35,542 nucleotides of DNA. It comes from CAZBBC01 sp964489835. GTDB lineage: Bacteria > Calditrichota > Calditrichia > JAJRVZ01. The notes beneath the pieces were generated by a model. That model was not told the origin of the DNA. It did no database searches and saw nothing but the letters and a program-made list of their open reading frames with translations. The translations under genes and the position numbers were made by a program. How positions within the stretch are numbered: position 1 is the first letter of the stretch; the number at the start of each line of letters is the position of its first letter. The stretch lies in the NCBI GenBank assembly GCA_964489835.1, contig CAZBBC010000031.1, forward strand, positions 1 through 35,542. Direction: 5' to 3'. Shown piece by piece: positions 7,349-15,393 of the stretch.

Positions 7349-8947
7349 TTAATAATTCATCACTTTTTCCCCCGGTTTTTGCATTTTCAGGATCTTATAG
7401 TTCAAACTGTCATTGAGGGCCTGAAGACTTGCTTCAATGATATCGTGCGAGACACCCACGGTTGACCACATTTTTTCACCATCACTTGATTCTACCAAGA
7501 CACGGACTTTAGCTGCTGTACCATTTCTTTCATTAAGTACTCTCACCTTGTAATCTACCAGGTGTATATTTTTTATCTCCGGGTAAAATCTCATCAGAGC
7601 CTTGCGTAGCGCCGAATCTAAAGCATTTACCGGGCCATTACCATCAGCAGCCGTATGTTCTATGTCCTTCCCGACTTTTACTTTTAAAACCGCTTCTGCA
7701 TATTTATGACCTTCATGGTTAAACATAACATTTATTTTAGTATAGATCACATCAAAGAATGGTTCGTATTCGTTCAATTCTGCCAAAAGCAATAATTCGA
7801 ACGATGCCTCAGCCCCATCGAATTGAAAACCTTCATATTCCATTGACTTTATTTGACCAACAAATTTTTTGCTGAACTCTTTGTCGTCAGAGAGATCAAA
7901 ACCAAATTCTTGTGCTTTATAACGTATATTACTCCTTCCAGACAGATCTGAAATAATAACATGCTGGCGATTTCCAACTGTTGCCGGAACAATATGTTCA
8001 TACATTCGGTTATCTTTTAGGATCGAACTGACATGGATACCACCTTTATGGGTAAAAGCCGATTTTCCTACAAAAGCGGCCCGGTTATTTGGCACCTGGT
8101 TCATAATTTCATCTACATAATGAGAGAGTGAGGTTAGCTTTTCCAGATTTCTGACCTGGCCGGTTTTTTTATTCATTTTTAAATTTAAATTAGGAATTAT
8201 ACTGCACAGGTTGGCATTCCCGCATCTTTCCCCAAATCCATTGATCGTTCCCTGCACATGAACAGCACCGGCAACGACTGCCTGCAACGAATTGGCAACA
8301 GCCGTCTCTCCATCATTATGGGCATGTATTCCCAACGGAGAATCGATTGATTTTCTAACACTTGAAAAAATATCAAACACTTCTCCCGAGAGGGTTCCGC
8401 CATTTGTGTCACACAAAACAATCACATCTGCCCCACCCTGTTCAGCCGCTTTTAACATTTTTATAGCGAATTCCTTGTCATCTTTATAACCATCAAAAAA
8501 ATGTTCGGCGTCGTATATGATTTTCCTTCCATTTTTTTTTAAAAAGAGCACCGATTTGTAAATTAATTCTTCATTTTGATCATCGGTCAGCCCTAGACTT
8601 TTTTCAGAGTGCAGACGCCAGCTCTTACCAAAGATTGAGATTGCCGGTGTTTCAGATTTAAGTAGCTTTTGTATATTATTATCCCGTTCAATGTTTTTAG
8701 GATCGCGAGCCGTTGAACCAAACGCGCAGATATGAGCATGTTTCAATGAAAGTGCTTTTACCTTTTTAAAATATTCTTCGTCTCTTGGATTGCTTCCTGG
8801 CCAGCCACCTTCGATAAAATCGATACCAAATTCGTCCAGTTTTTGGGTAATCAATAATTTATCCTGGATGGATAAGCTGATCGCTTCCGACTGTGTTCCG
8901 TCTCTAAGTGTCGTATCGAATATTTCTATATAATTATTTTGCTTCAT
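7349..8947 (-). CDS. cimA: (R)-citramalate synthase
   Basis: The enzyme condenses pyruvate with acetyl-CoA to citramalate, the first step of threonine-independent isoleucine synthesis. It is a DRE-TIM metallolyase: FDTTLRDGTQSEAISLS at the N-terminus carries the DRD motif, and HAHND carries metal-binding His residues. The FIEGGWPGSNPRDEEYF signature separates the CimA/LeuA-like family from true LeuA, which here reads IIEAGFPVSSP. The C-terminal LeuA-type regulatory domain (about 400-532) ends LNYKILK. At 532 residues it has normal length. GAGG precedes the ATG and leuD ends 28 bases upstream, so it is the last gene of the operon. No threonine deaminase (ilvA) is seen in the window, in keeping with this route. 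Confidence 0.92.
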   Translation of the reverse strand: MKQNNYIEIFDTTLRDGTQSEAISLSIQDKLLITQKLDEFGIDFIEGGWPGSNPRDEEYFKKVKALSLKHAHICAFGSTARDPKNIERDNNIQKLLKSETPAISIFGKSWRLHSEKSLGLTDDQNEELIYKSVLFLKKNGRKIIYDAEHFFDGYKDDKEFAIKMLKAAEQGGADVIVLCDTNGGTLSGEVFDIFSSVRKSIDSPLGIHAHNDGETAVANSLQAVVAGAVHVQGTINGFGERCGNANLCSIIPNLNLKMNKKTGQVRNLEKLTSLSHYVDEIMNQVPNNRAAFVGKSAFTHKGGIHVSSILKDNRMYEHIVPATVGNRQHVIISDLSGRSNIRYKAQEFGFDLSDDKEFSKKFVGQIKSMEYEGFQFDGAEASFELLLLAELNEYEPFFDVIYTKINVMFNHEGHKYAEAVLKVKVGKDIEHTAADGNGPVNALDSALRKALMRFYPEIKNIHLVDYKVRVLNERNGTAAKVRVLVESSDGEKMWSTVGVSHDIIEASLQALNDSLNYKILKMQKPGEKVMNY

Positions 8948-8975
8948 AATTTGCCTCTTTATATTGAAAATCCTT

Positions 8976-9533
8976 CTATATCATTCCATTTTCACGGGCA
9001 TAATTAAACAAACCACCGAATTCTATAATCGGTAGAACAGCACCTGGTGATTTTAGCTGATATATTTTACCCGTTTCTTTATTCTCCAAAATACTTTTAT
9101 CAAAATCAATCTCCACCTGATCCCCTGTTTTTATTTCAGAAATAATATTTTCTTCACTTTCGAGAGGAATAAGAAATCCGCCATCCACTGAATTTCGGTA
9201 GAAAATACGGGCATAGGATTCAGCAATTATAACTTTAATACCTGCCTGTTTTAATGCGAACGGTGCGTGTTCTCGCGAAGATCCACATCCAAAATTTGAC
9301 CCGCCGATAATAATCTCAAAGTCAGAGAGGTAGCTGTCACCAGCAATAAATGGAATATGGCCGTCGGGAAGGCCCCCTTTTTCCGCCGGCACACCCGAAA
9401 GGGCGTGACGTCCATACATTTTTGATTCCTCGGGATCAGACAGACTATAAACCAGATGTTCGGCTGGAATGATTTGATCAGTATCAATATTTGCTCCCAG
9501 AACATATGCTTTACCTATCTTTTTACTGTCCAT
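8976..9533 (-). CDS. leuD: 3-isopropylmalate dehydratase small subunit
   Basis: This is the swivel-domain partner of LeuC. It isomerises 2-isopropylmalate to 3-isopropylmalate and, in citramalate-pathway organisms, citramalate to methylmalate. It shows VLGANIDTDQIIPAEHL near the start and the FGCGSSREHAPFALKQAG active-site loop, then FYRNSVDGGFLIP. At 185 residues it is slightly longer than the archaeal-type small subunit (about 165) because of an insert around 35-60. A GAGG site lies 8 bases before the ATG. It is separated from leuC by 179 bases that contain a palindromic repeat, an unusually large gap in an otherwise tight operon. Confidence 0.93.
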   Translation of the reverse strand: MDSKKIGKAYVLGANIDTDQIIPAEHLVYSLSDPEESKMYGRHALSGVPAEKGGLPDGHIPFIAGDSYLSDFEIIIGGSNFGCGSSREHAPFALKQAGIKVIIAESYARIFYRNSVDGGFLIPLESEENIISEIKTGDQVEIDFDKSILENKETGKIYQLKSPGAVLPIIEFGGLFNYARENGMI

Positions 9534-9640
9534 TTTTCATTCCTCGTAATATATTTCATTTTTAATTGTCGCCGGTGCGCTCTGCCTACCTGATATGTTT
9601 CAAATTCTACCAACCTTACACCCTAATCCCTATTCCTCCA

Positions 9641-9665
9641 GGGCACGGCACGCCGTGCCCCCTAC
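9641..9665. repeat. perfect GC-rich palindrome inside the leuC-leuD gap
   Basis: GGGCACGGC and GCCGTGCCC flank a 2-base loop (AC), followed by CCTAC. The flanks (9540-9712) also hold C/T-rich decayed repeat text including a second, imperfect ...GTCCCTACA end near 9709-9715. It has no T-run, so it is not an obvious terminator. In the operon transcript it would form a very stable hairpin between leuC and leuD. Confidence 0.7.
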
Positions 9666-9712
9666 ACGCTCTTTTCTCTTCACTTTTCTTTAAGGCGCAG
9701 CATGCCACGTCC

Positions 9713-11011
9713 CTACAATAAAAAATCTCTGGGATCAGTGATCACACCATTAACAGCGGAAGCCGCGACGGTTAGGGGAGAAGCAAGGTACACCTCAGAT
9801 TTTTTACTTCCCATTCGTCCGGGAAAATTCCGGTTGGTTGTTGAAATGACTATGTCATGATCCACTGAGCGGCCGATTGTATCCTCCGGCCCTCCCAGAC
9901 AGGCCGCACATGAAGATTGGGCGATCACACAACCGGATTCTTCTAAAATATCTTTGATCGAGACGCCTTTATAGGTCTTTTCTTCAAGAAGTTTTGCTAT
10001 CTGCGTGCTGGCTGGAACAATAAAAGTCGGGACCTTCACAACCTTACCCAGTAATATTTTTGCGGCAGCCATAAAATCATTAATTTTTCCACCGGTACAG
10101 GAACCTATATAACATTTAGTTAATCTTTCACCCTGTACATTGCTAACTTTATCTCTGTTATCCGGACTATGTGGTTTTGCGACCAGCGGTTCAATTTTTT
10201 GAACATCATAGTTATATACACTGTGATATTTTGCATCATTATCACTTTGGATGATATCTATAGGCGTTTTATTTATATTCTGTAAATAGGATTCTGTAAC
10301 TTTATCGGCAGCAATGATGCCATTCATCGCCCCGGCTTCGATAGCCATATTTGACAAGGTCATTCGTTCGTGCATATCTAAAGATGAAACTGCAGAACCA
10401 TTGAATTCAAGAGCGCGATAGGTCCCGCCATTGGTAGTAATATCCCCGAGCACCTGAAGAATCAGGTCTTTTGCTGAGAGGTATGGCGGCATTTCACCGT
10501 CAAAGGTAAATTTTATTGACTCCGGTACTTTTTCCCATATTTTACCCGTACCCATAATAAACGCTGCATCTGTATTACCGACGCCGGTCGCGAAAAGGCC
10601 AAAAGCGCCGGATGTGCATGTATGTGAATCAGTCCCAATTAAAACCGTTCCGGGAATATTGTACCCTTCTTCAGCCAGTGCAATATGACAAACCCCTTTA
10701 TACCTGTCTGTTCCGACATCATAATAATTAGGCAAATCATATTCCTTCGCAAAATCCCGAAGTATTTGCACATTCCGATTGGCATGCGTATTGGCAGTAA
10801 AAATATAATGATCAGGGAAGATAACAAGTTTATGTTTATCCCAAATCTTTGCCTGTTCACCAAACTCATTTTTCCATATTTGAATAGTGGGCGGTCCACA
10901 GACATCATGTGTCATCAAAGTATCGACGTTTAACCAGATATTTTCACCCGGTACAACTTTTTCTTTTCCGGATGATTTTGCCATTATCTTTTCGGTTATT
11001 GTCATTCCCAT
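9713..11011 (-). CDS. leuC: 3-isopropylmalate dehydratase large subunit
   Basis: This is the aconitase-family Fe-S subunit that works with LeuD. The [4Fe-4S] cluster Cys residues are in YIGSCTGGKINDF and in SSCAACLGGPEDTIG. GTDSHTCTSGAFG is the family substrate loop. The 432-residue length and the sequence MTHDVCGPPTIQIW fit the archaeal/HacA-like LeuC branch, not the roughly 466-residue E. coli type, and match the small LeuD here. The ATG at 11011 starts 7 bases after the leuA stop; an ATG at 11005 (MTITEKIMAK) is an equally good start. By context it probably serves both leucine and citramalate-isoleucine synthesis. Confidence 0.93.
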   Translation of the reverse strand: MGMTITEKIMAKSSGKEKVVPGENIWLNVDTLMTHDVCGPPTIQIWKNEFGEQAKIWDKHKLVIFPDHYIFTANTHANRNVQILRDFAKEYDLPNYYDVGTDRYKGVCHIALAEEGYNIPGTVLIGTDSHTCTSGAFGLFATGVGNTDAAFIMGTGKIWEKVPESIKFTFDGEMPPYLSAKDLILQVLGDITTNGGTYRALEFNGSAVSSLDMHERMTLSNMAIEAGAMNGIIAADKVTESYLQNINKTPIDIIQSDNDAKYHSVYNYDVQKIEPLVAKPHSPDNRDKVSNVQGERLTKCYIGSCTGGKINDFMAAAKILLGKVVKVPTFIVPASTQIAKLLEEKTYKGVSIKDILEESGCVIAQSSCAACLGGPEDTIGRSVDHDIVISTTNRNFPGRMGSKKSEVYLASPLTVAASAVNGVITDPRDFLL

Positions 11012-11018
11012 GATCGTA

Positions 11019-12599
11019 CTATGCCTTTCTGCTTTTCTGCCGCTTATTTTTTTCTTTTTTTCTATTTTTATTTTCAGACTCTAAAAGATTGATGGCATGC
11101 AAATAAGCCTTGGCACTGGCCTCGATGATATCGGTCGAAACTCCCCGGCCGATAAAACTATTATCTCCATTCCGTACCCTGACCAGGGCTTCGCCCATGG
11201 CCTGCCGTCCCGCCGTGACCGATCGCACCTGATATGATTCTACCTTATATTTTTTATTTAAGGCCCGATCAACCGAATTAAAAACCGCATCCACCGGTCC
11301 ATCTCCGGTCGCTGATTCATTCACGATATTTTCTTTTATCTTTAATTTGATACTTGCCGTTGGAATCGCGTGTGAACCCGAGTGAACCTGTAATTGTTCC
11401 ATATGCACGTATGAAGATTCCCTATATAGTTCATCACCCATAAGGCCACGAAGGTCATCATCATATACTTCTTTTTTCTTATCTGCAAGTTCGGTAAAAA
11501 GAGAATAAAGTTTGTCTAATTCTGATTCTGTAACCGTGTAGCCCAGGGCCTTCAGTCGTATTTTCAATCCATGCCTGCCTGAATGTCTGCCAAGAACGAT
11601 GTTTGTTGTGGGTACACCTACAATCTCCGGTGTCATGATCTCGTAAGTATTTCTGTTTTTTAACATCCCGTCCTGGTGTATTCCGGATTCGTGAGAAAAT
11701 GCATTACCTCCAACAATCGCTTTATTCTGTTGAACAACTAATCCGGTAAAACCAGAAACCATATGGCTGGTATTATAAATTTCGTTGGTCTTCACCCGGG
11801 TTCGATAGTCCAGTAAATCTTTACGTACATTAATTGCCATCACAAGTTCTTCCATTGAGGCATTACCGGCACGCTCGCCAATACCGTTGATGGTACATTC
11901 GACTTGTCGGGCTCCCGCATCGATTGCTGCAAGAGAGTTCGCCACCGCCAGCCCTAAATCGTTATGGCAATGAACACTGATGATTACCTTCTCTATATTT
12001 TTAACCTGTTTTTTAATTGTCGTTATCTTTTCTGCGAATTCCGCAGGTAATGTATACCCGGTGGTATCAGGAATATTGATCGTTGTTGCCCCTGCTTCTA
12101 CCGCGGCTTCTATCACTTCACATAAGTAATTGATATCTGTTCTCCCGGCATCTTCAGCAGAAAATTCGACATCATCACAAAATGTTTTTGCATATTGAAC
12201 CGCCTCACGCGACATTTTAACGATGGTTTTTCTTTTATCTGCAAGCGAACGGCCATAGCGTGAAGCACCAAATTTTCCCAAAATGTGATAGTCTGAGGTG
12301 CTGCTAAATGTATGTATGCGTTTTTTCTGTGCTCCACGGACAGCATCATAGGCGACTTCTATGTCAATTTCTTTCGCCCTTGCCAGGGCTGCAATGACTA
12401 CATTAACTTCTCCGGCAATCCTTTTCACCGCCTCAAATTGAGTAGGAGAGGAAACCGGAAATCCGGCTTCAATAATATCAACTTTAAGTTTCTCCAGCTG
12501 ACGGGCAATTTCAAGTTTTTCGTATATATTTAATGAAGCACCCGGTGATTGTTCCCCATCTCTTAATGTCGTATCAAAGATGATTATTTGCTTTTTCAT
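11019..12599 (-). CDS. leuA: 2-isopropylmalate synthase
   Basis: The enzyme condenses 2-ketoisovalerate with acetyl-CoA, the first committed step of leucine synthesis. Motifs are IFDTTLRDGEQSPGASL, VDIIEAGFPVSSP, and SVHCHNDLGLAVANS with metal-binding His residues. GGNAFSHESGIHQDG belongs to the linker. The C-terminal LeuA dimer (allosteric, leucine-binding) domain spans about 390-505. The last 20 or so residues are an unusual very basic tail (ENKNRKKEKNKRQKSRKA). At 526 residues it is otherwise standard. An AGG precedes the ATG by 6 bases. It follows leuB by 158 bases, a gap that contains a hairpin and a small repeat. Confidence 0.94.
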   Translation of the reverse strand: MKKQIIIFDTTLRDGEQSPGASLNIYEKLEIARQLEKLKVDIIEAGFPVSSPTQFEAVKRIAGEVNVVIAALARAKEIDIEVAYDAVRGAQKKRIHTFSSTSDYHILGKFGASRYGRSLADKRKTIVKMSREAVQYAKTFCDDVEFSAEDAGRTDINYLCEVIEAAVEAGATTINIPDTTGYTLPAEFAEKITTIKKQVKNIEKVIISVHCHNDLGLAVANSLAAIDAGARQVECTINGIGERAGNASMEELVMAINVRKDLLDYRTRVKTNEIYNTSHMVSGFTGLVVQQNKAIVGGNAFSHESGIHQDGMLKNRNTYEIMTPEIVGVPTTNIVLGRHSGRHGLKIRLKALGYTVTESELDKLYSLFTELADKKKEVYDDDLRGLMGDELYRESSYVHMEQLQVHSGSHAIPTASIKLKIKENIVNESATGDGPVDAVFNSVDRALNKKYKVESYQVRSVTAGRQAMGEALVRVRNGDNSFIGRGVSTDIIEASAKAYLHAINLLESENKNRKKEKNKRQKSRKA

Positions 12600-12669
12600 A
12601 ATACCTGTCCCAAAGATTATAGATCATTGTAAGTTTGTATCATATGACTATATGTTTTTTATTCTTTGG

Positions 12670-12709
12670 ATCCCGACTCAGTCGGGATTAATCCTGTCAA
12701 AATTCTTTT
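12670..12709. repeat. hairpin and dispersed ACAGGATTAATCCC repeat in the leuB-leuA gap
   Basis: A 19-base perfect palindrome (ATCCCGACT, C, AGTCGGGAT; 12670-12688) abuts a phrase that, read on the minus strand, is GAATTTTGACAGGATTAATCCC. Almost the same phrase occurs on the plus strand at 32915-32939 between lutA and lutB. The hairpin lacks a T-run on the minus (transcribed) strand, so it is unlikely to stop the operon transcript. Confidence 0.6.
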
Positions 12710-12757
12710 CTCATTTGATCAATTTCCTCCCTGCCGTTATATCAACACTTAATGCAT

Positions 12758-13855
12758 TTATAAAGTTAATACACCGATGGCTTTATTATTGAATATCTCT
12801 TCCACTTTCGCCAGAATATATCCGGACATTTCCGATAAAGAGACCAGTGTGGTTTCACCTGAATGAATATCGTTTGTTCGATACCCTTGTTCTAGAGATC
12901 GTTCAATTGCCTCTTCAATAATACCCGCTGCTTGTGTCATTTGAAAGGAATGTCTGAACATCATTGCCACAGAGGCTATCATGGCAATCGGATTTGCCAT
13001 ATTTTTTCCTGCCAGGTCAGGTGCACTTCCATGTACCGGTTCATATAAGGCATATCGATCACCCAAACTTGCAGATGGCAGCATACCTAGACTACCGGTT
13101 ATCATCCCGGCAATATCACTAAGAATATCACCGAAAAGATTGGAGGTAACCAACACATCAAATTGTCGGGGATCCCGAACGATCTGCATTGCTGCATTAT
13201 CGACATACATATGTTTCAAATCAATTTCCGGAAACTGCTGATGAACCTCCTTCACCCGTGATCGCCAGAACTGTGAACATTCAAGCACATTGGCCTTATC
13301 AACGGAAATTACCTTCCCCCCCCGTTCCCGGGCCATTGAGAATGCCATTTTAGCGATCCGGTCCACCTCCTCCTTCAGGTAAACCATCGTATTCCATCCC
13401 TTGTCGGAATCATAACCACGTGGTTCCCCAAAGTAAATCCCCCCGGTTAATTCTCTGACAACGACAAAATCCGTATCTTTTAAAATTTCTGCTTTTAAGG
13501 AAGAATCACCTAGAAACGAAGGATAAATCTTGGCCGGGCGAATATTTGCATAAAGACCCAATGATTTTCTTAACTTCAACAAACCAGCTTCCGGTTTTCT
13601 ATGATGTTCAAGATCTTCCCATTTTTCACCACCAACAGCACCTAGTAATATCGCATTTGCAGAATAACAGGCATTCAATGTTTCATCTGTTAGTGGTTCG
13701 CCGAATTTATCGATCGATTCACCACCAACCGGTTGTGTGGTAAAATGTACTGTAATATTATAACGATCAGCCACCAGATTAATTAGCCTTACGGCTTCGT
13801 CCATTATCTCCGGTCCAATACCGTCTCCCGGCAAAAGAGTAATTTTAATATTCAT
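12758..13855 (-). CDS. leuB: 3-isopropylmalate dehydrogenase
   Basis: This is an NAD-dependent oxidative decarboxylase of the isocitrate/isopropylmalate dehydrogenase family. It has the N-terminal LLPGDGIGPE loop, LRKSLGLYANIRPAK (substrate-binding Arg residues), VVVRELTGGIYFGEPRG (the ELTGGIYFG signature), and YVDNAAMQIVRDPRQFDVLVTSNLFGDILSD (metal-binding Asp residues). The later EPVHGSAPDLAGKNMANP stretch is the NAD-binding loop. At 365 residues it has typical length. AGG lies 7 bases before the ATG and ilvC ends 13 bases upstream. In a citramalate pathway it would also oxidise 3-methylmalate; that is inference from operon content. Confidence 0.95.
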   Translation of the reverse strand: MNIKITLLPGDGIGPEIMDEAVRLINLVADRYNITVHFTTQPVGGESIDKFGEPLTDETLNACYSANAILLGAVGGEKWEDLEHHRKPEAGLLKLRKSLGLYANIRPAKIYPSFLGDSSLKAEILKDTDFVVVRELTGGIYFGEPRGYDSDKGWNTMVYLKEEVDRIAKMAFSMARERGGKVISVDKANVLECSQFWRSRVKEVHQQFPEIDLKHMYVDNAAMQIVRDPRQFDVLVTSNLFGDILSDIAGMITGSLGMLPSASLGDRYALYEPVHGSAPDLAGKNMANPIAMIASVAMMFRHSFQMTQAAGIIEEAIERSLEQGYRTNDIHSGETTLVSLSEMSGYILAKVEEIFNNKAIGVLTL

Positions 13856-13868
13856 GTCTAAACCTTTT

Positions 13869-14861
13869 TTATTTCGTAGTAACCCATGACATCATCGAAC
13901 GCAACTTTGCGCCTACTTTTTCAATCATGTGTTCCCTTGTTGCCTCCCGCAACCTCTTCATATTCGGCTGTCCATTAGCATATTCGGCCAACCATTCTTT
14001 GGCAAATTTTCCATTTTGAACTTCCACGAGTATTTTACGCATGGCCTTACGCGTCTCCTCAGTTATTACTTTTGTGCCTCGTGTCATCCCACCATATTCC
14101 GCCGTATCACTTACAGAATAATTCATGCGGCTTAAGCCACCTTCATAGAAAAGATCGACAATCAGTTTTAATTCATGTAAACATTCGAAATAGGCCAGCT
14201 CAGGTGGATATCCCCCTTCGACCAGGGTCTCAAATCCCATTTTGATCAATTCAGCGGAACCACCGCATAACACCGCTTGTTCTCCAAAAAGATCGGTTTC
14301 TGTTTCATCTTTAAAATTGGTTTCAATAACTCCTGCCCGCGTACCTCCAATTCCTTTTGCCCAGGCCAGCGCCATTTCCTTAGTACTACCGGAATAATCC
14401 TGATGTATAGCAATCAGACAGGGAACACCGCTCCCTTCGGTAAATGTCCGTCTTACTAAATGACCGGGGCCCTTGGGAGCAATCATCATTACATTAACAT
14501 TTGCCGGCGGTACAATTTGCTTATAATGAATATTAAAACCGTGCGCAAAGACCAGCGTATCCGCTTCTTTCAAATTTGAGGCAATGGCTTCATCATACAC
14601 TATCTTCTGAATCTGGTCGGGCAGGAGAACCATTATAACCGTAGCAGATTTAACAGCATCAGCCGCTTCGAGCACTTCAAATCCGGCCGATTCCGCATTT
14701 TTCCAGGCATCACTGCCTTTAACTTCCGCAATACAGATAGTCATACCGCTATCACGCAGATTTAATGCATGGGCATGTCCCTGACTTCCATATCCAAGGA
14801 TGGCAATTTTTTTAGATTTTAAACTGTCGAGTGTTGTATCCGAGTCATAGTAGATTTTCAT
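13869..14861 (-). CDS. ilvC: ketol-acid reductoisomerase, class I
   Basis: The enzyme rearranges and reduces acetolactate or acetohydroxybutyrate in valine and isoleucine synthesis. The Rossmann motif is ILGYGSQGHAHALNLRDSG (residues 21-39), and the knotted C-terminal domain carries the metal ligands in ETETDLFGEQAVLCGG and FECLHELKLIVDLFYEGG. The 330-residue length is class I. The cofactor loop reads E46-V-K-G-S-D-A-W53 where NADPH enzymes commonly have L-R-P-G-S-K-S-W. The 2'-phosphate-contacting Arg and second Ser are replaced and two acidic residues appear, so NADH use is possible (inference). AGGAGT overlaps the ilvN stop 7 bases before the ATG, indicating tight coupling. Confidence 0.95.
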   Translation of the reverse strand: MKIYYDSDTTLDSLKSKKIAILGYGSQGHAHALNLRDSGMTICIAEVKGSDAWKNAESAGFEVLEAADAVKSATVIMVLLPDQIQKIVYDEAIASNLKEADTLVFAHGFNIHYKQIVPPANVNVMMIAPKGPGHLVRRTFTEGSGVPCLIAIHQDYSGSTKEMALAWAKGIGGTRAGVIETNFKDETETDLFGEQAVLCGGSAELIKMGFETLVEGGYPPELAYFECLHELKLIVDLFYEGGLSRMNYSVSDTAEYGGMTRGTKVITEETRKAMRKILVEVQNGKFAKEWLAEYANGQPNMKRLREATREHMIEKVGAKLRSMMSWVTTK

Positions 14862-14872
14862 CAGTCTTACTC

Positions 14873-15391
14873 CTATAATTTTTTCATATCCAATTCTTTT
14901 TTTGCATTTTTTAGCTGCTCACCCCGCTTCAAAGCAACAGTCCCTGAGCGTGCCATTTCTTTAATACCATACGGCATCAATACATTCACAGCAGCATTTA
15001 CCTTAGCAGGAGGTCCGGTAATTTCCAAAGTAACAGATTTGTTATTGATATCAACCACTTTACCACGGAATATATCGTTTATATTTTTCAATTCTTCCAG
15101 CACGCCTTTTGTGTATTGCACGGTTATTAACGCCAATTCACGTTCCGTACGATCATTTTTCGTTAGATCAATGACTTTAATCGTGTCGATCAATCGATTT
15201 AGCTGTTTTACAACCTGACTAATAAATTGATCATCACCTGAGGTAACAATGGTCATCCGTGATATATCACGTATCTCTGTTTCACCAATCGTGATACTGT
15301 GTAAATTAAATCCTTTGGCGCTGAACATAGTGGCCACCCTGTCAAATGCACCAAAACTATTCTCAACCAGCAATGAAATTGTGTGTTTCAT
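14873..15391 (-). CDS. ilvN: acetolactate synthase regulatory subunit
   Basis: This is the small subunit that stimulates IlvB and gives valine feedback control. It is 172 residues. The N-terminal ACT domain (about 1-75) contains HTISLLVENSFGAFDRVATM, FNLHSITIG.TE and ISRMTIV, and the C-terminal domain shows GPPAKVNAAVNVLMPYGIKEMARSGTVALKRG. The ATG at 15391 lies just past the ilvB stop (15394-15396); a TTG at 15397 would overlap ilvB, so translation is probably coupled. The common NxPGVL motif reads NSFGAF here, changing the Pro-Gly-Val turn near the valine-binding site; feedback strength could differ. The tail ends with a Lys-rich stretch (KNAKKELDMKKL). Confidence 0.93.
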   Translation of the reverse strand: MKHTISLLVENSFGAFDRVATMFSAKGFNLHSITIGETEIRDISRMTIVTSGDDQFISQVVKQLNRLIDTIKVIDLTKNDRTERELALITVQYTKGVLEELKNINDIFRGKVVDINNKSVTLEITGPPAKVNAAVNVLMPYGIKEMARSGTVALKRGEQLKNAKKELDMKKL

Positions 15392-15393
15392 GA

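Noticed and set aside
12715..12740. A five-codon ORF (MRKEF) with a strong GGGAGG site in the leuB-leuA gap as a leucine leader
   Set aside because: It contains no Leu codons and no terminator or SD-blocking stem is evident; it is part of repeat text.
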